The notes beneath the pieces were generated by a model. That model ran no database searches. It worked only from the letters and a program-made list of their open reading frames with translations, and had not been told where the DNA came from. From Chthoniobacterales bacterium (GTDB lineage: Bacteria; Verrucomicrobiota; Verrucomicrobiia; Chthoniobacterales; UBA10450), in the NCBI GenBank assembly GCA_035274845.1, contig DATENU010000020.1, forward strand, positions 248,001 through 312,000: DNA of 64,000 nucleotides, read 5' to 3'. The position numbers and the translations under genes were made by a program. Below are positions 51,999 through 60,596 of the stretch, piece by piece; position 1 is the stretch's first letter; each line of letters begins with the position of its first letter.

Positions 51999-54562
51999 TC
52001 GAGCTAGCCACCTTGGGAGCGACTCCCGAACCCGCCACCGAGCGCGCGGAAGAACTGTTCCAGCAGCATCGCCGGGAAATTTTTCGCCACACAGACCAGC
52101 TTTTTGCGAAGCTGATGATCTTCCAATGGGTGGCCTGCATCGTCACCGCCCTCGTCGTATCGCCCCTCACGTGGAGTGGGGGATCGAGCCAGATCCACAT
52201 TCACGTTTGGGCGGCCGTCGTCATCGGAGGCGTTATCAGCTTGTTCCCGGTCTGGATGACCCGCGCCTGGCCCGGATCAGTCGCGACGCGGCACGTGATC
52301 GCCGTCGCGCAAATGCTGATGTCGGCGTTGTTGATCGCGCTGACCGGGGGCCGGATCGAAACGCATTTCCACGTCTTCGGTTCGCTGGTAATTCTGTCAT
52401 TTTATCGCGATTGGCGGGTGCTGGTGCCGGCGACAATTGTAGTGGCGCTCGACCATTTTCTGCGAGGCGTGTTTTTGCCCTATTCGGTTTACGGAGTACT
52501 GAGCGCGAGTCCGTGGCGTTCAATAGAACATGCTGGCTGGGTCATATTTGAGAATGTTTTTCTCGTTATTTCGTGTTTTAGAAGTATTCGGGAAATGCGC
52601 TTCATCGCCAACCGCACCGCGGCCTTGGAAGCCAGTGACGCGCGCTCGCGCCAGCTCTTTGATGACGCGCCGATCGGCATGGCGGTGGTGTCCGCTGACA
52701 ACAAGAAATTCAAGCAGGTCAACGCCCGGTTCGCGGAGATGATCGGGTACTCGGAGGCTGAGCTCACGGCTTTGACGCCCCTCGACCTGACTCATCCCGG
52801 CGATCTGGCTGAAACGCAACGGCTCGTTACGGCGATGCTGGAGGGAGCCGGGCGGTGCTGCGTCGAGAAACGTTACCTGCGCAAGAACGGCGAGGTCCTT
52901 TGGGCTGAGCGCACCGCCTGCGTCATTCGCGACAAGGACGGCACGGCGCGCGACTTCCTGATCATGGTCGAAGACATCACGGAACGGAAACGGGCCGAGG
53001 AAGCGGTCCGCGAGAGCCAGCGCAAGCTCGCTGCGGCGCTCGAGACCAACCAGCTCATCATGGACAACTCCCAGGACGTTATTTGCACGATCGACGAGGA
53101 GGGCCGCTTCGTGACGATGAACCAGGCGAGCGAAACACTTTGGGGTTACGTCCCCGCGGAGCTGATCGGGCGGCGTTACATGGAGCTCGTCCATCCCGAG
53201 GACCAAGCTGCTACCGAGCAAGCCGCCGCCGATATTCGCGTCAACGGCAAAGTTGTCGACTTCGTCAATCGCTACGTGCGCAAGGATGGATCGGTCGTCA
53301 GCGTGCTTTGGTCCGCGTCCTGGTCGGACAGCAAGAAAATGCTTTTCTGCGTGGCGCACGATATCACCGAGCGGACGCGGATCGAGGCAGCCTTGCGCGA
53401 GGCGAAGAACGAAGCCGACCGGGCCAACCACGCCAAGAGCGAATTCCTTTCCCGCATGAGCCACGAGTTGCGCACCCCGCTCAATGCCATTCTCGGATTC
53501 GGCCAGTTACTCGAGCGGCAAAACCCCACCGTGCAACAGCGGGCGCGCGTCGAGCACATCACCAGCGCCGGCCGTCATCTGCTCAACCTGATCAATGAAG
53601 TTCTCGATATCAGCCGAATCGAAGCGGGCCATCTGCAATTGTCCGTGGAGCCGGTCTCCGTGACCGACGTTTTGGAAGAAACCCTGGCCCTGATGCGGCC
53701 GCTCGCCGCCGCCCGCGAAATGGAAATCTCCGTCGATCCGCACCTCGACAAGGAGCTTCACGTCGGCGCGGACAGACAGCGGTTGAAACAGGTGTTGCTG
53801 AATCTGCTCACGAACGCGGTGAAATATACGCCGGTCGGCGGCAGCATCGCCGTCGTTCTCGATCAATCGCAATCGACCAATACGCGCCTGGTGGTGACGG
53901 ATACCGGCGCCGGCATTGGCCCGGAAAAACTGGAGCGGCTCTTTACGCCCTTCGACCGGCTTGGCGCCGAGCAATCCGGCGTGGAAGGGACCGGGCTAGG
54001 TCTGGCGCTTTGTCAGAGGCTCATGCATGCGATGGGCGGCGATATCGGTGTTCATAGTGTGGTGAACAAGGGAAGCGCGTTTTGGATCGAGCTTCCCTCA
54101 GTCGATTCGCCCCTGAAAACGTTGCCGAAAGATCGCGGCGCGAAGCTGGCGGAAGCGAACGGCCGCGGAAAAATTCTCTACATCGAAGATAACCTTTCGA
54201 ACCTGACACTCGTCGAGCAGATGCTCGCGGAGCAGCCGGAGATCGAACTGCTGACGGCGATGCAGGGCGGCCTGGGGCTCGAGCTGGCCCGGCGACATTC
54301 CCCCGACCTCATCTTGCTCGATCTTCATTTGCCCGACCTGCCGGGACACAAAGTCCTGGCCGGCCTTCGTGAGGATTCGCTCACCCGACATATTCCGGTG
54401 GTCGTGATCAGCGCCGATGCCACCGCGCGCCAGATCCAGCGTCTGATGTCGGCAGGCGCCCGCAGTTATCTCACCAAACCTATCGACATCGGCGAATTTT
54501 TCCGGGTCATCGACGAAACGATGCGCGGTCACGGTTCCCGGCTCGAAAACGCCGCCGCCTGA
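51995..54562 (+). CDS. Hybrid sensor histidine kinase with membrane sensor, two PAS domains and a receiver
   Basis: The 855-residue protein has an N-terminal membrane module (about 35-205). Its helices carry HIHVWAA and ETHFHVFGSLVILSFYRDW, with several histidines that could bind a cofactor or metal. Two PAS/PAC domains follow (about 215-340 and 345-460). The HisKA box is FLSRMSHELRTPLNAILGF, the HATPase shows NLLTNAVKYTP, DTGAGIG and EGTGLGLALC, and the C-terminal receiver (about 725-845) has LILLDLHLPDLPGH and SYLTKPI. ATG 51995 was chosen for its ATGA overlap with the RedB-like gene. A response regulator follows after 6 bp. Confidence 0.92.
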   Translation: MIELATLGATPEPATERAEELFQQHRREIFRHTDQLFAKLMIFQWVACIVTALVVSPLTWSGGSSQIHIHVWAAVVIGGVISLFPVWMTRAWPGSVATRHVIAVAQMLMSALLIALTGGRIETHFHVFGSLVILSFYRDWRVLVPATIVVALDHFLRGVFLPYSVYGVLSASPWRSIEHAGWVIFENVFLVISCFRSIREMRFIANRTAALEASDARSRQLFDDAPIGMAVVSADNKKFKQVNARFAEMIGYSEAELTALTPLDLTHPGDLAETQRLVTAMLEGAGRCCVEKRYLRKNGEVLWAERTACVIRDKDGTARDFLIMVEDITERKRAEEAVRESQRKLAAALETNQLIMDNSQDVICTIDEEGRFVTMNQASETLWGYVPAELIGRRYMELVHPEDQAATEQAAADIRVNGKVVDFVNRYVRKDGSVVSVLWSASWSDSKKMLFCVAHDITERTRIEAALREAKNEADRANHAKSEFLSRMSHELRTPLNAILGFGQLLERQNPTVQQRARVEHITSAGRHLLNLINEVLDISRIEAGHLQLSVEPVSVTDVLEETLALMRPLAAAREMEISVDPHLDKELHVGADRQRLKQVLLNLLTNAVKYTPVGGSIAVVLDQSQSTNTRLVVTDTGAGIGPEKLERLFTPFDRLGAEQSGVEGTGLGLALCQRLMHAMGGDIGVHSVVNKGSAFWIELPSVDSPLKTLPKDRGAKLAEANGRGKILYIEDNLSNLTLVEQMLAEQPEIELLTAMQGGLGLELARRHSPDLILLDLHLPDLPGHKVLAGLREDSLTRHIPVVVISADATARQIQRLMSAGARSYLTKPIDIGEFFRVIDETMRGHGSRLENAAA

Positions 54563-54568
54563 TTGTGT

Positions 54569-55102
54569 ATGAGTGCCGAACCTGAGAAGATCGATCACAA
54601 CTGGCTCCCGAACGCCGCGCCCTTCGCGAAGATGAAGATACTTGTCATCGACGACGAGCCGGTCAACGTCGCCCTCCTCGAAGCGATGCTGCTCGAAGGC
54701 GGATACACGCGGGTCCAAACGATCACCGATTCCCGGCTGGCCATGGAGACGTGTCACAGTTTCGATCCCGACCTGGTGTTGCTTGATCTGATGATGCCGT
54801 TCGTGGATGGATTCAGCATCCTGGAATCGATCCGCGCCGCCGGGGCCGAAGAATTCCTGCCGGTAATCGTGCTGACGGCGGACGCGAATGAATCTACCAA
54901 GCTTCGGGCCTTGCGTGCGGGAGCGACCGATTTTCTCCTGAAACCTTTCGATCAACTGGAGGTGCTCTTGCGGATGAACAATTTGCTGGAGACGCGGCGG
55001 CTTCATCTCCAGCTCGACATGCAGGTGGCGGCCTACGCTGATGCGGTCCGCGAACGCACGTCCGAATTGCGCGAAGCGCAAACCCTGTTGCAAAAAGCCT
55101 AG
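54569..55102 (+). CDS. Single-domain response regulator with C-terminal coiled coil
   Basis: The 177-residue protein has a receiver domain (about 22-140): ILVIDDEPVN, the phosphoacceptor in LVLLDLMMPFVDGF, VIVLTADAN and the lysine in DFLLKPFDQLEVL. A helical tail follows (about 140-177, RTSELREAQTLLQKA), a linker that usually leads to an output domain, missing here. It sits 6 bp after the hybrid kinase and is the likely end of its phosphorelay. It converges on the TonB gene with overlapping ends. Confidence 0.9.
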   Translation: MSAEPEKIDHNWLPNAAPFAKMKILVIDDEPVNVALLEAMLLEGGYTRVQTITDSRLAMETCHSFDPDLVLLDLMMPFVDGFSILESIRAAGAEEFLPVIVLTADANESTKLRALRAGATDFLLKPFDQLEVLLRMNNLLETRRLHLQLDMQVAAYADAVRERTSELREAQTLLQKA

Positions 55103-55710
55103 TACGACGCGCCGGACAGCGTGAAGGTGACCGGACAGGTTACGGTCGAAACCGATCCCGGCTTGAAGCGCCACCTCCGAAATCCCGCGATCGCCGCGTT
55201 GTCGAGAAACGCGCTGCCTGTGCTTTTCGCCATGGTCACGCCGGTCACGCCGCCGCTTGCCGGATCGACGCTCATGACGACCACGCCGTCGCCGGTGATT
55301 TTCTGTCGGCGCGCTTCGTAAGGATATTTTGGACGCGGCGCGTTGAGCGCGAGCACTTTTGCCGCGGACATATTCAGCGAACTCGGAGCGTGAGTATTTC
55401 GCTGCGCTGTTATCGGCGTGAATTTCGTCGGAGGCCGGCGGACGGGTGGGGGAGTCGTGGCGGGCTCAACGAACAATTGATCGAGCACCGGTGGCGTGGG
55501 GAGCGGATCGGTTTGTTCCGGCTGCGGATCAGGAGTCGGGTCCACAGGCTCTAATTCGATTACGGGCGGATCGCCCGTGGGCTCGAAGGGGATCGGTGGC
55601 ACTGTTTGTGTCCTCGCGAAAGTGATGGCGGCAACGTGGATCGCCGCGGCTGCCGTCAGCGCTGTGACGAAGCGCCACTTGTTTTCTGGCTGATAGATTA
55701 AGGCGTTCAT
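55099..55710 (-). CDS. TonB-like energy transducer
   Basis: The 203-residue protein (ATG 55710, with AAAGGA upstream) has an N-terminal membrane anchor (about 15-33) and a proline/acid-rich periplasmic spacer (about 40-90, DPPVIELEPVDPTPDPQPEQ). Its TonB C-terminal domain has RPKYPYEARRQKITGDGVV and FLDNAAIAGFRRWRFKPG. It would pass energy from ExbB/ExbD to outer-membrane receptors, none of which is encoded in this window. Confidence 0.88.
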   Translation of the reverse strand: MNALIYQPENKWRFVTALTAAAAIHVAAITFARTQTVPPIPFEPTGDPPVIELEPVDPTPDPQPEQTDPLPTPPVLDQLFVEPATTPPPVRRPPTKFTPITAQRNTHAPSSLNMSAAKVLALNAPRPKYPYEARRQKITGDGVVVMSVDPASGGVTGVTMAKSTGSAFLDNAAIAGFRRWRFKPGSVSTVTCPVTFTLSGASY

Positions 55711-55781
55711 GACTGGTCCTTTCACCAGTCAGACACGCGAAAGCGGCGAATCTTAAGTTGAAGCGCCGCGGCTTCGAAAAC

Positions 55782-57845
55782 TCACCAGATTCGCACTCGG
55801 TCTTTCGGGTCTACAAACAGCTTCTCGTCCGGCTGCACTTTGAAAGCATCGTACCAGGTGTCGATGTTCCGCATCACGCCGTTGACGCGATATTGCCGCG
55901 GCGAATGCGGATCGCTCACCACCTGACGACGCACAAAATCGTCCCGCACCTTGCCGCGCCAGGCCTGGGCCCAGCCGAGGAGAACGCGTTGCTCGCCGCT
56001 CAATCCGTCGATCATCAGCGACGCGTTGCCCTGGAGCGACGCTCGATACGCGTCCAGCGCAATCACGACGCCGCCGAGGTCGGCGATGTTTTCGCCCATG
56101 GTCAGCTCCCCATTCACTTTCGCGCCGGGCAACGGCTCGAATCTCGAATATTGCTCACCGAGCACCTTGGCGCGGGCCTCGAACGTCTTCGCGTCTTCCG
56201 CCGTCCACCAGTCATTGAGCTTGCCCTCGGCGTCGAACTTCCGGCCCTGGTCGTCGAAGCCATGGGTCAACTCGTGGCCGATCACCGCGCCGATCGCGCC
56301 GTAGTTAATCGCCGGATCCGCGTTCGCATCGAACATCGGCGGCTGAAGAATGCCAGCAGGGAAAACGATGTCGCGCAGCGCGCCGTTGTAAGCATCGTTG
56401 GTCTGCGGCGTCATGCCCCAATCCGCCATGTCGACCGGCTCCGGCAGGCGTCCCGAGTAGAAGGCCCAGTCGGCCGCGCCCGCGCGGCGCACGTTACCCA
56501 CGAGATCGTCATCGCGGATTTCGACTTTCGAATAATCGCGGGCCTTATCCGGATACCCGACCTTGATGTTGTAAGTGTCGAGCTTCTTGAGCGCCTGCAC
56601 TTTCGTCGCTTCGCTCATCCAATCGAGCTTTGTGATCCGCTCGTGCATCGCCACTTTCAGGTTGCGGACCAGCTCTTCGATCTTGGCCTTCGCCGCGGGT
56701 GGAAAATATTTCGCGCTGTAAAGTTGGCCGACCGCCCAGCCCAAATTGCCGAACCGATCGTAACGATCGCCCGCGCCGTAATCCCCGCCGCTCACCGCCT
56801 GGACGCCGCGTTTCCACCGGACCTTCTGTTCTGCCTGTCCGGAAAGCGTCTTGTTCCGCATCTCGAAGAACGCGTCCACGAAAGCCTTCGAAAGATACGG
56901 GGCGGCGTGATCGGCAATGTTGAATGCCTGCCAGGCCTGAATGGTCTCGATCGGCGCCTTGTCGAAAATCTCGGCGATCTTCGGGAACGCCGATTTCTCT
57001 GCGACCACCACCCGTTCCACTTTCGATAAGCCCGCTTCCGCGAGAAATTTCCGCCAGGCAAATTTCGGCGCGAGTTTTTCCAGCTCCGCGACAGACATCG
57101 CGTTGTAGGTCGCCACCGGATCGCGCTGTTGCGTCTTCGTCCAGCTCGCGTCCGCGATCTTCGTTTCGAGATCGATTACTTCCGCGGCGCGTTTCTCCGC
57201 GTCCGGCCACTCGAGCAATTTCAAGAGCTGCACGGCGTAGGTCTGATACTTCTGCTTCTTCTCCGCGAAGTCGGGCTTCAGGTAATAATCGCGATCCGGC
57301 AAGCCAAGCCCGGCCTGTCCCAGATAGACTGCGTATTTTTTCGGCTCCTTGATATCGACATCCACTCCCACGGCGAAGACGCCACCGTGAAAATCGGAGT
57401 TCTGCCGTCCCATCGTTGCCGCCAGCGCGTCCCGAGTTTTCGCGGACCGAATCTTCGCCAGCGTTTCCTTCAACGCCGAGGCGCCTGCCTTCTCCACGCG
57501 CGCCTCATCCATGAACGATTTGTAGAACGCGCCGACCTTGCCCTCGATCGTCGTTGGTTTCGGCTCCGCCTTCTTCGAGTTTTCCTCCAGGAGATCGTGG
57601 ACGCGTTGTTCTGTTAGATCGGTCATTGCCAGCCGCAGGCTGTAACCCGGCTTGTCCGCCGGAATCTCAGTCTTATCGAGCCAGGCGCCGTTCGCGTAGC
57701 GGAAGAAATCGTCGGCCGGTTTCGTTTTCAGGTCCGCGCCTTCGGTGTCGAAACCCCACGCGCCATATTGCGGTTTGCCGGCCGGCTGGGCGAAGGCGAC
57801 GGCGAGAGATAAAACGAGGATCAACAAGGCGGCTCGCGTTTTCAT
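55782..57845 (-). CDS. M13 family (neprilysin/PepO-like) zinc endopeptidase
   Basis: The 687-residue protein has a signal peptide (about 1-19) and the full M13 architecture. The zinc site is HELTHGFDDQG (His524, His528), the third ligand is Glu585 in GENIADLGG, and the substrate-binding segment NDAYNGALRDIVFPAGILQPP precedes it. The ending DKLFVDPKDRVRIW-like DEKLFVDPKDRVRIW is typical. It cleaves short peptides and is likely periplasmic or secreted. Confidence 0.94.
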   Translation of the reverse strand: MKTRAALLILVLSLAVAFAQPAGKPQYGAWGFDTEGADLKTKPADDFFRYANGAWLDKTEIPADKPGYSLRLAMTDLTEQRVHDLLEENSKKAEPKPTTIEGKVGAFYKSFMDEARVEKAGASALKETLAKIRSAKTRDALAATMGRQNSDFHGGVFAVGVDVDIKEPKKYAVYLGQAGLGLPDRDYYLKPDFAEKKQKYQTYAVQLLKLLEWPDAEKRAAEVIDLETKIADASWTKTQQRDPVATYNAMSVAELEKLAPKFAWRKFLAEAGLSKVERVVVAEKSAFPKIAEIFDKAPIETIQAWQAFNIADHAAPYLSKAFVDAFFEMRNKTLSGQAEQKVRWKRGVQAVSGGDYGAGDRYDRFGNLGWAVGQLYSAKYFPPAAKAKIEELVRNLKVAMHERITKLDWMSEATKVQALKKLDTYNIKVGYPDKARDYSKVEIRDDDLVGNVRRAGAADWAFYSGRLPEPVDMADWGMTPQTNDAYNGALRDIVFPAGILQPPMFDANADPAINYGAIGAVIGHELTHGFDDQGRKFDAEGKLNDWWTAEDAKTFEARAKVLGEQYSRFEPLPGAKVNGELTMGENIADLGGVVIALDAYRASLQGNASLMIDGLSGEQRVLLGWAQAWRGKVRDDFVRRQVVSDPHSPRQYRVNGVMRNIDTWYDAFKVQPDEKLFVDPKDRVRIW

Positions 57846-57948
57846 AGGGAGCCGTTTTAGCTGGGATCGGTGATCCCGGCTATAGGTATTGTTCGTCCGG
57901 CTGGGAAAAATTGAGAAACTAAGGTTTTAGAATCCGTCATAGACGAGC

Positions 57949-58347
57949 ATGTATTCGCCCATTCGATTCTTCGCTGTTGTCACTCTCAGTCTGCTTTGGC
58001 TCATGTTGTGTCCCGCAAGCGCCCCGTCTTCGGAGCCGCCGAAGTATCTGGCCAAGGTCACGTTCGCCAAAGGGCTCGTCTTGCATTTCCCCGATTTCGA
58101 TGTCACTCCCGCCGAGAAACGCCGGGTCACTCCACCGCAGTATCCGCGCGGCTGGTGGGTTTATGATTTTGTTGTCCGGAGCAAGTCGGGCGAACAAACG
58201 GTCTCCTGGTCGGCGGGCACCGGTGACATTGGCCCCGCCCGCTTCAAGGTTGATGGCGGCGAATTTCAGATTGAGCTGGCTCACTCCGACAAGCTCGGAG
58301 CATTGGGAGAGGACGAGCTGGTAATCTCGAAAGTCGAGCGGCGGTGA
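57949..58347 (+). CDS. Small secreted protein of unknown function
   Basis: The 132-residue protein has a signal peptide (about 1-26) and a beta-rich mature region: YLAKVTFAKGLVLHFPDFDV, WWVYDFVVRSKSGEQTVSW and FKVDGGEFQIELAHS. The WW-type strand and DELVISKV end do not match any family I know. It converges on the channel gene at 58359. Confidence 0.65.
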   Translation: MYSPIRFFAVVTLSLLWLMLCPASAPSSEPPKYLAKVTFAKGLVLHFPDFDVTPAEKRRVTPPQYPRGWWVYDFVVRSKSGEQTVSWSAGTGDIGPARFKVDGGEFQIELAHSDKLGALGEDELVISKVERR

Positions 58348-58358
58348 ATTAGCTACAG

Positions 58359-59447
58359 CTATTCCGTGTTGGCCCCGAACCATTTCTTTTGCAGCTCATC
58401 GATAAAGCCGCGCTCGTTCAAGGCCAGGAGGGCGCGATTGATCGGCAGCCGCAACGGGCTGTCCTGTTGCAATCCGATTCCGTACGACTGCCTCTCGAAC
58501 GTCGGTCCGACCAGGCGCAGCCGCGTGCCGATCTTCTTTGAAAGGTAATAACGCAGCACCGGCGCATCATAGACCACCGCCTTCACCTCTCCCGAGTTCA
58601 CAGCCGCGATTGCCGTCGCGATGTCGGGATAGGAGGAAACCTTCGCTTTGTTACTTCGCAACCACGTTTCCGCGGTGCTCCCCGCAACCGTGCCGACCTT
58701 TACCCCGGGTAAATCGCCGGGGCCGCCGATATCGCCGGTCAGGCTTTTCACCGTCATCTCCGTTGTCACCGCCGCGGTGAAATAGGCGATGAGCACGATG
58801 CTGACGACCATCCAGAGGATCGCGACCAGGCGTGCCGGCACGCCCATGGGGCCTTTGGCTTCGCAGCCACCGGTGCAGAGCATGCTGATCGTCCACCAGA
58901 ACGATTCCCAGACGCCCGGTCCGTACGGCTCCGGGTACATCTCCGCGTTGCGCCGTCGCTCGAACCACCACACCAGATGCGAGATCAGGAACATCACCAG
59001 GAACACGAGCCCCAGGACCTTGAGCGTGTTCCAATTCATGAATTGCCGCATCATGTTCGAGCCGAAATTTCCGCTGCCGGCAGCTACGTTGCCGGCCACG
59101 AGGATTTGCAGCCCGGAATCGTAATACGGCTGCGAAAAATCCATCATGGCATGCCGCTCCGCCGTGATGCTGATCGCCGCGATCGCCACATCCGCCTGTT
59201 TGGTTTTCACTGCGTCGAGCATCTTCGGTACGCCGTCGACGCTCTGCATTTCGAACTGCAGTCCGGCTTCCCGCGCGACCGCTTCCCAGAGATCGATGCT
59301 GAATCCCACGAGCTTGCCGTTCTGCGTAAATGAGAACGGTTCGATTGGCTTGGTGACGACGCGAACCTTTTGCTGGGCAAAGCCAGACGCTGCGCCTAAC
59401 GACAAGCCGATGACCGCGAAGAGGAGCCGGCGGAGAGCGATTCGCAC
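58359..59447 (-). CDS. Prokaryotic glutamate-receptor-like ligand-gated channel
   Basis: The 362-residue protein (GTG 59447) has a signal peptide (about 1-25) and a periplasmic substrate-binding domain split into two lobes (about 28-115 and 245-355). Between them is a potassium-channel-like pore: helix about 142-160, pore loop SFWWTISMLCTGGCEAKGP (182-200) and helix about 205-230 with AYFTAAVTTEMTVKSL, comparable to the M3 SYTANLAAF region. This is the GluR0 layout. The pore loop has CTGGCE in place of the TVGYG filter, so ion selectivity may differ. Confidence 0.88.
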   Translation of the reverse strand: MRIALRRLLFAVIGLSLGAASGFAQQKVRVVTKPIEPFSFTQNGKLVGFSIDLWEAVAREAGLQFEMQSVDGVPKMLDAVKTKQADVAIAAISITAERHAMMDFSQPYYDSGLQILVAGNVAAGSGNFGSNMMRQFMNWNTLKVLGLVFLVMFLISHLVWWFERRRNAEMYPEPYGPGVWESFWWTISMLCTGGCEAKGPMGVPARLVAILWMVVSIVLIAYFTAAVTTEMTVKSLTGDIGGPGDLPGVKVGTVAGSTAETWLRSNKAKVSSYPDIATAIAAVNSGEVKAVVYDAPVLRYYLSKKIGTRLRLVGPTFERQSYGIGLQQDSPLRLPINRALLALNERGFIDELQKKWFGANTE

Positions 59448-59509
59448 CAGCGAGGGATAATTGGAATGCGTGGTTTGTGTCAATTCCCCGCTGTTATGGC
59501 CGCGCTCTC

Positions 59510-60379
59510 TTAATAAAACAAGTTGGCGCCGAAATCTGGAATCCGCCCAGTTTGGACCTCTGCGCTCCATTGATCGAGCTGCTTTCCTCCGAGGCTCCAA
59601 AACTTGCGGCAAAGCTCGAAATACTGGAGCACGACCTCTCTTTCGCCAATCTCTAGCAGGTCTTTCGCCAGACTCATATTCGGACCGAAGCTGTTCATCT
59701 GGGGCGACCCGGGGCTCTTTCCCGCTTCGAGCAAATGCCGTTTTGCATCGTCGATGCGTTTTTCGCAGATAGCGATTCGGCCGAGAACAAGGTTCGCGTT
59801 TTGAATCGCGTTGCCATAGTTCCAGCAAGAGTCGAATTTCGGGGCCAGCGCCCGCAATTCCTCCGCGTACCTCCGGGCATCGTCGATATTACCCGCGATG
59901 AAACTCTCCCTGGCCGCATCCCCAAGCGCGTAAAACCTCTCCTCTTCGGTTTTCGCCTGATTTAGTTCGCTGATTGCGCGATCGAGCCGTTCCTGCTGAG
60001 TGAACGCCAGCTCCGGGATGATCCTGGTATCGGCACTCCGTTTTTTCGCCATCGGAACGAGCAGCACTGAAGTTACGAACCCGAGGAGAGTCACGGCTAC
60101 GACAGCAACGCGTGGAAGCAACGGCCGGCGCTGGTAGAACCACCTCCACAGCTCGACGGCTGCATAAAGAACGGTAGCGCCAGAAAGAAGAATGCTACCA
60201 GCGAACTCCGGCAGACGGGTGGCCGGAACTCCCCAATACAACACCCGCCAAAGTTCGCCTGCGCAGAGCAGGAGGGACAGGAGCATGGCGAAACTAACCG
60301 CCGCCACCCAGAGAACTGAAAGGAATTTGACCATCAATTGTTTGGCAGAAAATGGATACTGCCGCGCGGCATTCTGCAT
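59510..60379 (-). CDS. Membrane protein with helical, TPR-like cytoplasmic part
   Basis: The 289-residue protein has three membrane helices (about 20-42, 58-78 and 90-108). A helical region follows (about 125-275), with TPR-like segments such as ERLDRAISELNQAK, EERFYALGDAARESFIAG, NIDDARRYAEELRALAPKFD and KRIDDAKRHLLEAGK. I recognise no family. ATG 60334 is an alternative start. Confidence 0.68.
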   Translation of the reverse strand: MQNAARQYPFSAKQLMVKFLSVLWVAAVSFAMLLSLLLCAGELWRVLYWGVPATRLPEFAGSILLSGATVLYAAVELWRWFYQRRPLLPRVAVVAVTLLGFVTSVLLVPMAKKRSADTRIIPELAFTQQERLDRAISELNQAKTEEERFYALGDAARESFIAGNIDDARRYAEELRALAPKFDSCWNYGNAIQNANLVLGRIAICEKRIDDAKRHLLEAGKSPGSPQMNSFGPNMSLAKDLLEIGEREVVLQYFELCRKFWSLGGKQLDQWSAEVQTGRIPDFGANLFY

Positions 60380-60596
60380 GCAGGAAACGAGCCGTCTCCT
60401 CCTGCGATTTTAGAATTGGCACGATCTCCGTTTGCTTAGCCGCGGCCTGCCAGGTCGTATGACCAGGCCCGGGTCAAGAAAAGCCTCTACTTCGCAGAAC
60501 AAGATGCCTAGGATCGACTCGCCCGCGATAGGTGGGACGAGGTCTTGGGGCGAACAACTTCAAAATTCCCTAAACGGGCTGAACTGGAGGACTAAG

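Noticed and set aside
55758-57029. Plus-strand open frame of 423 codons
   Set aside because: It is antisense to the M13 peptidase, whose zinc site is intact.
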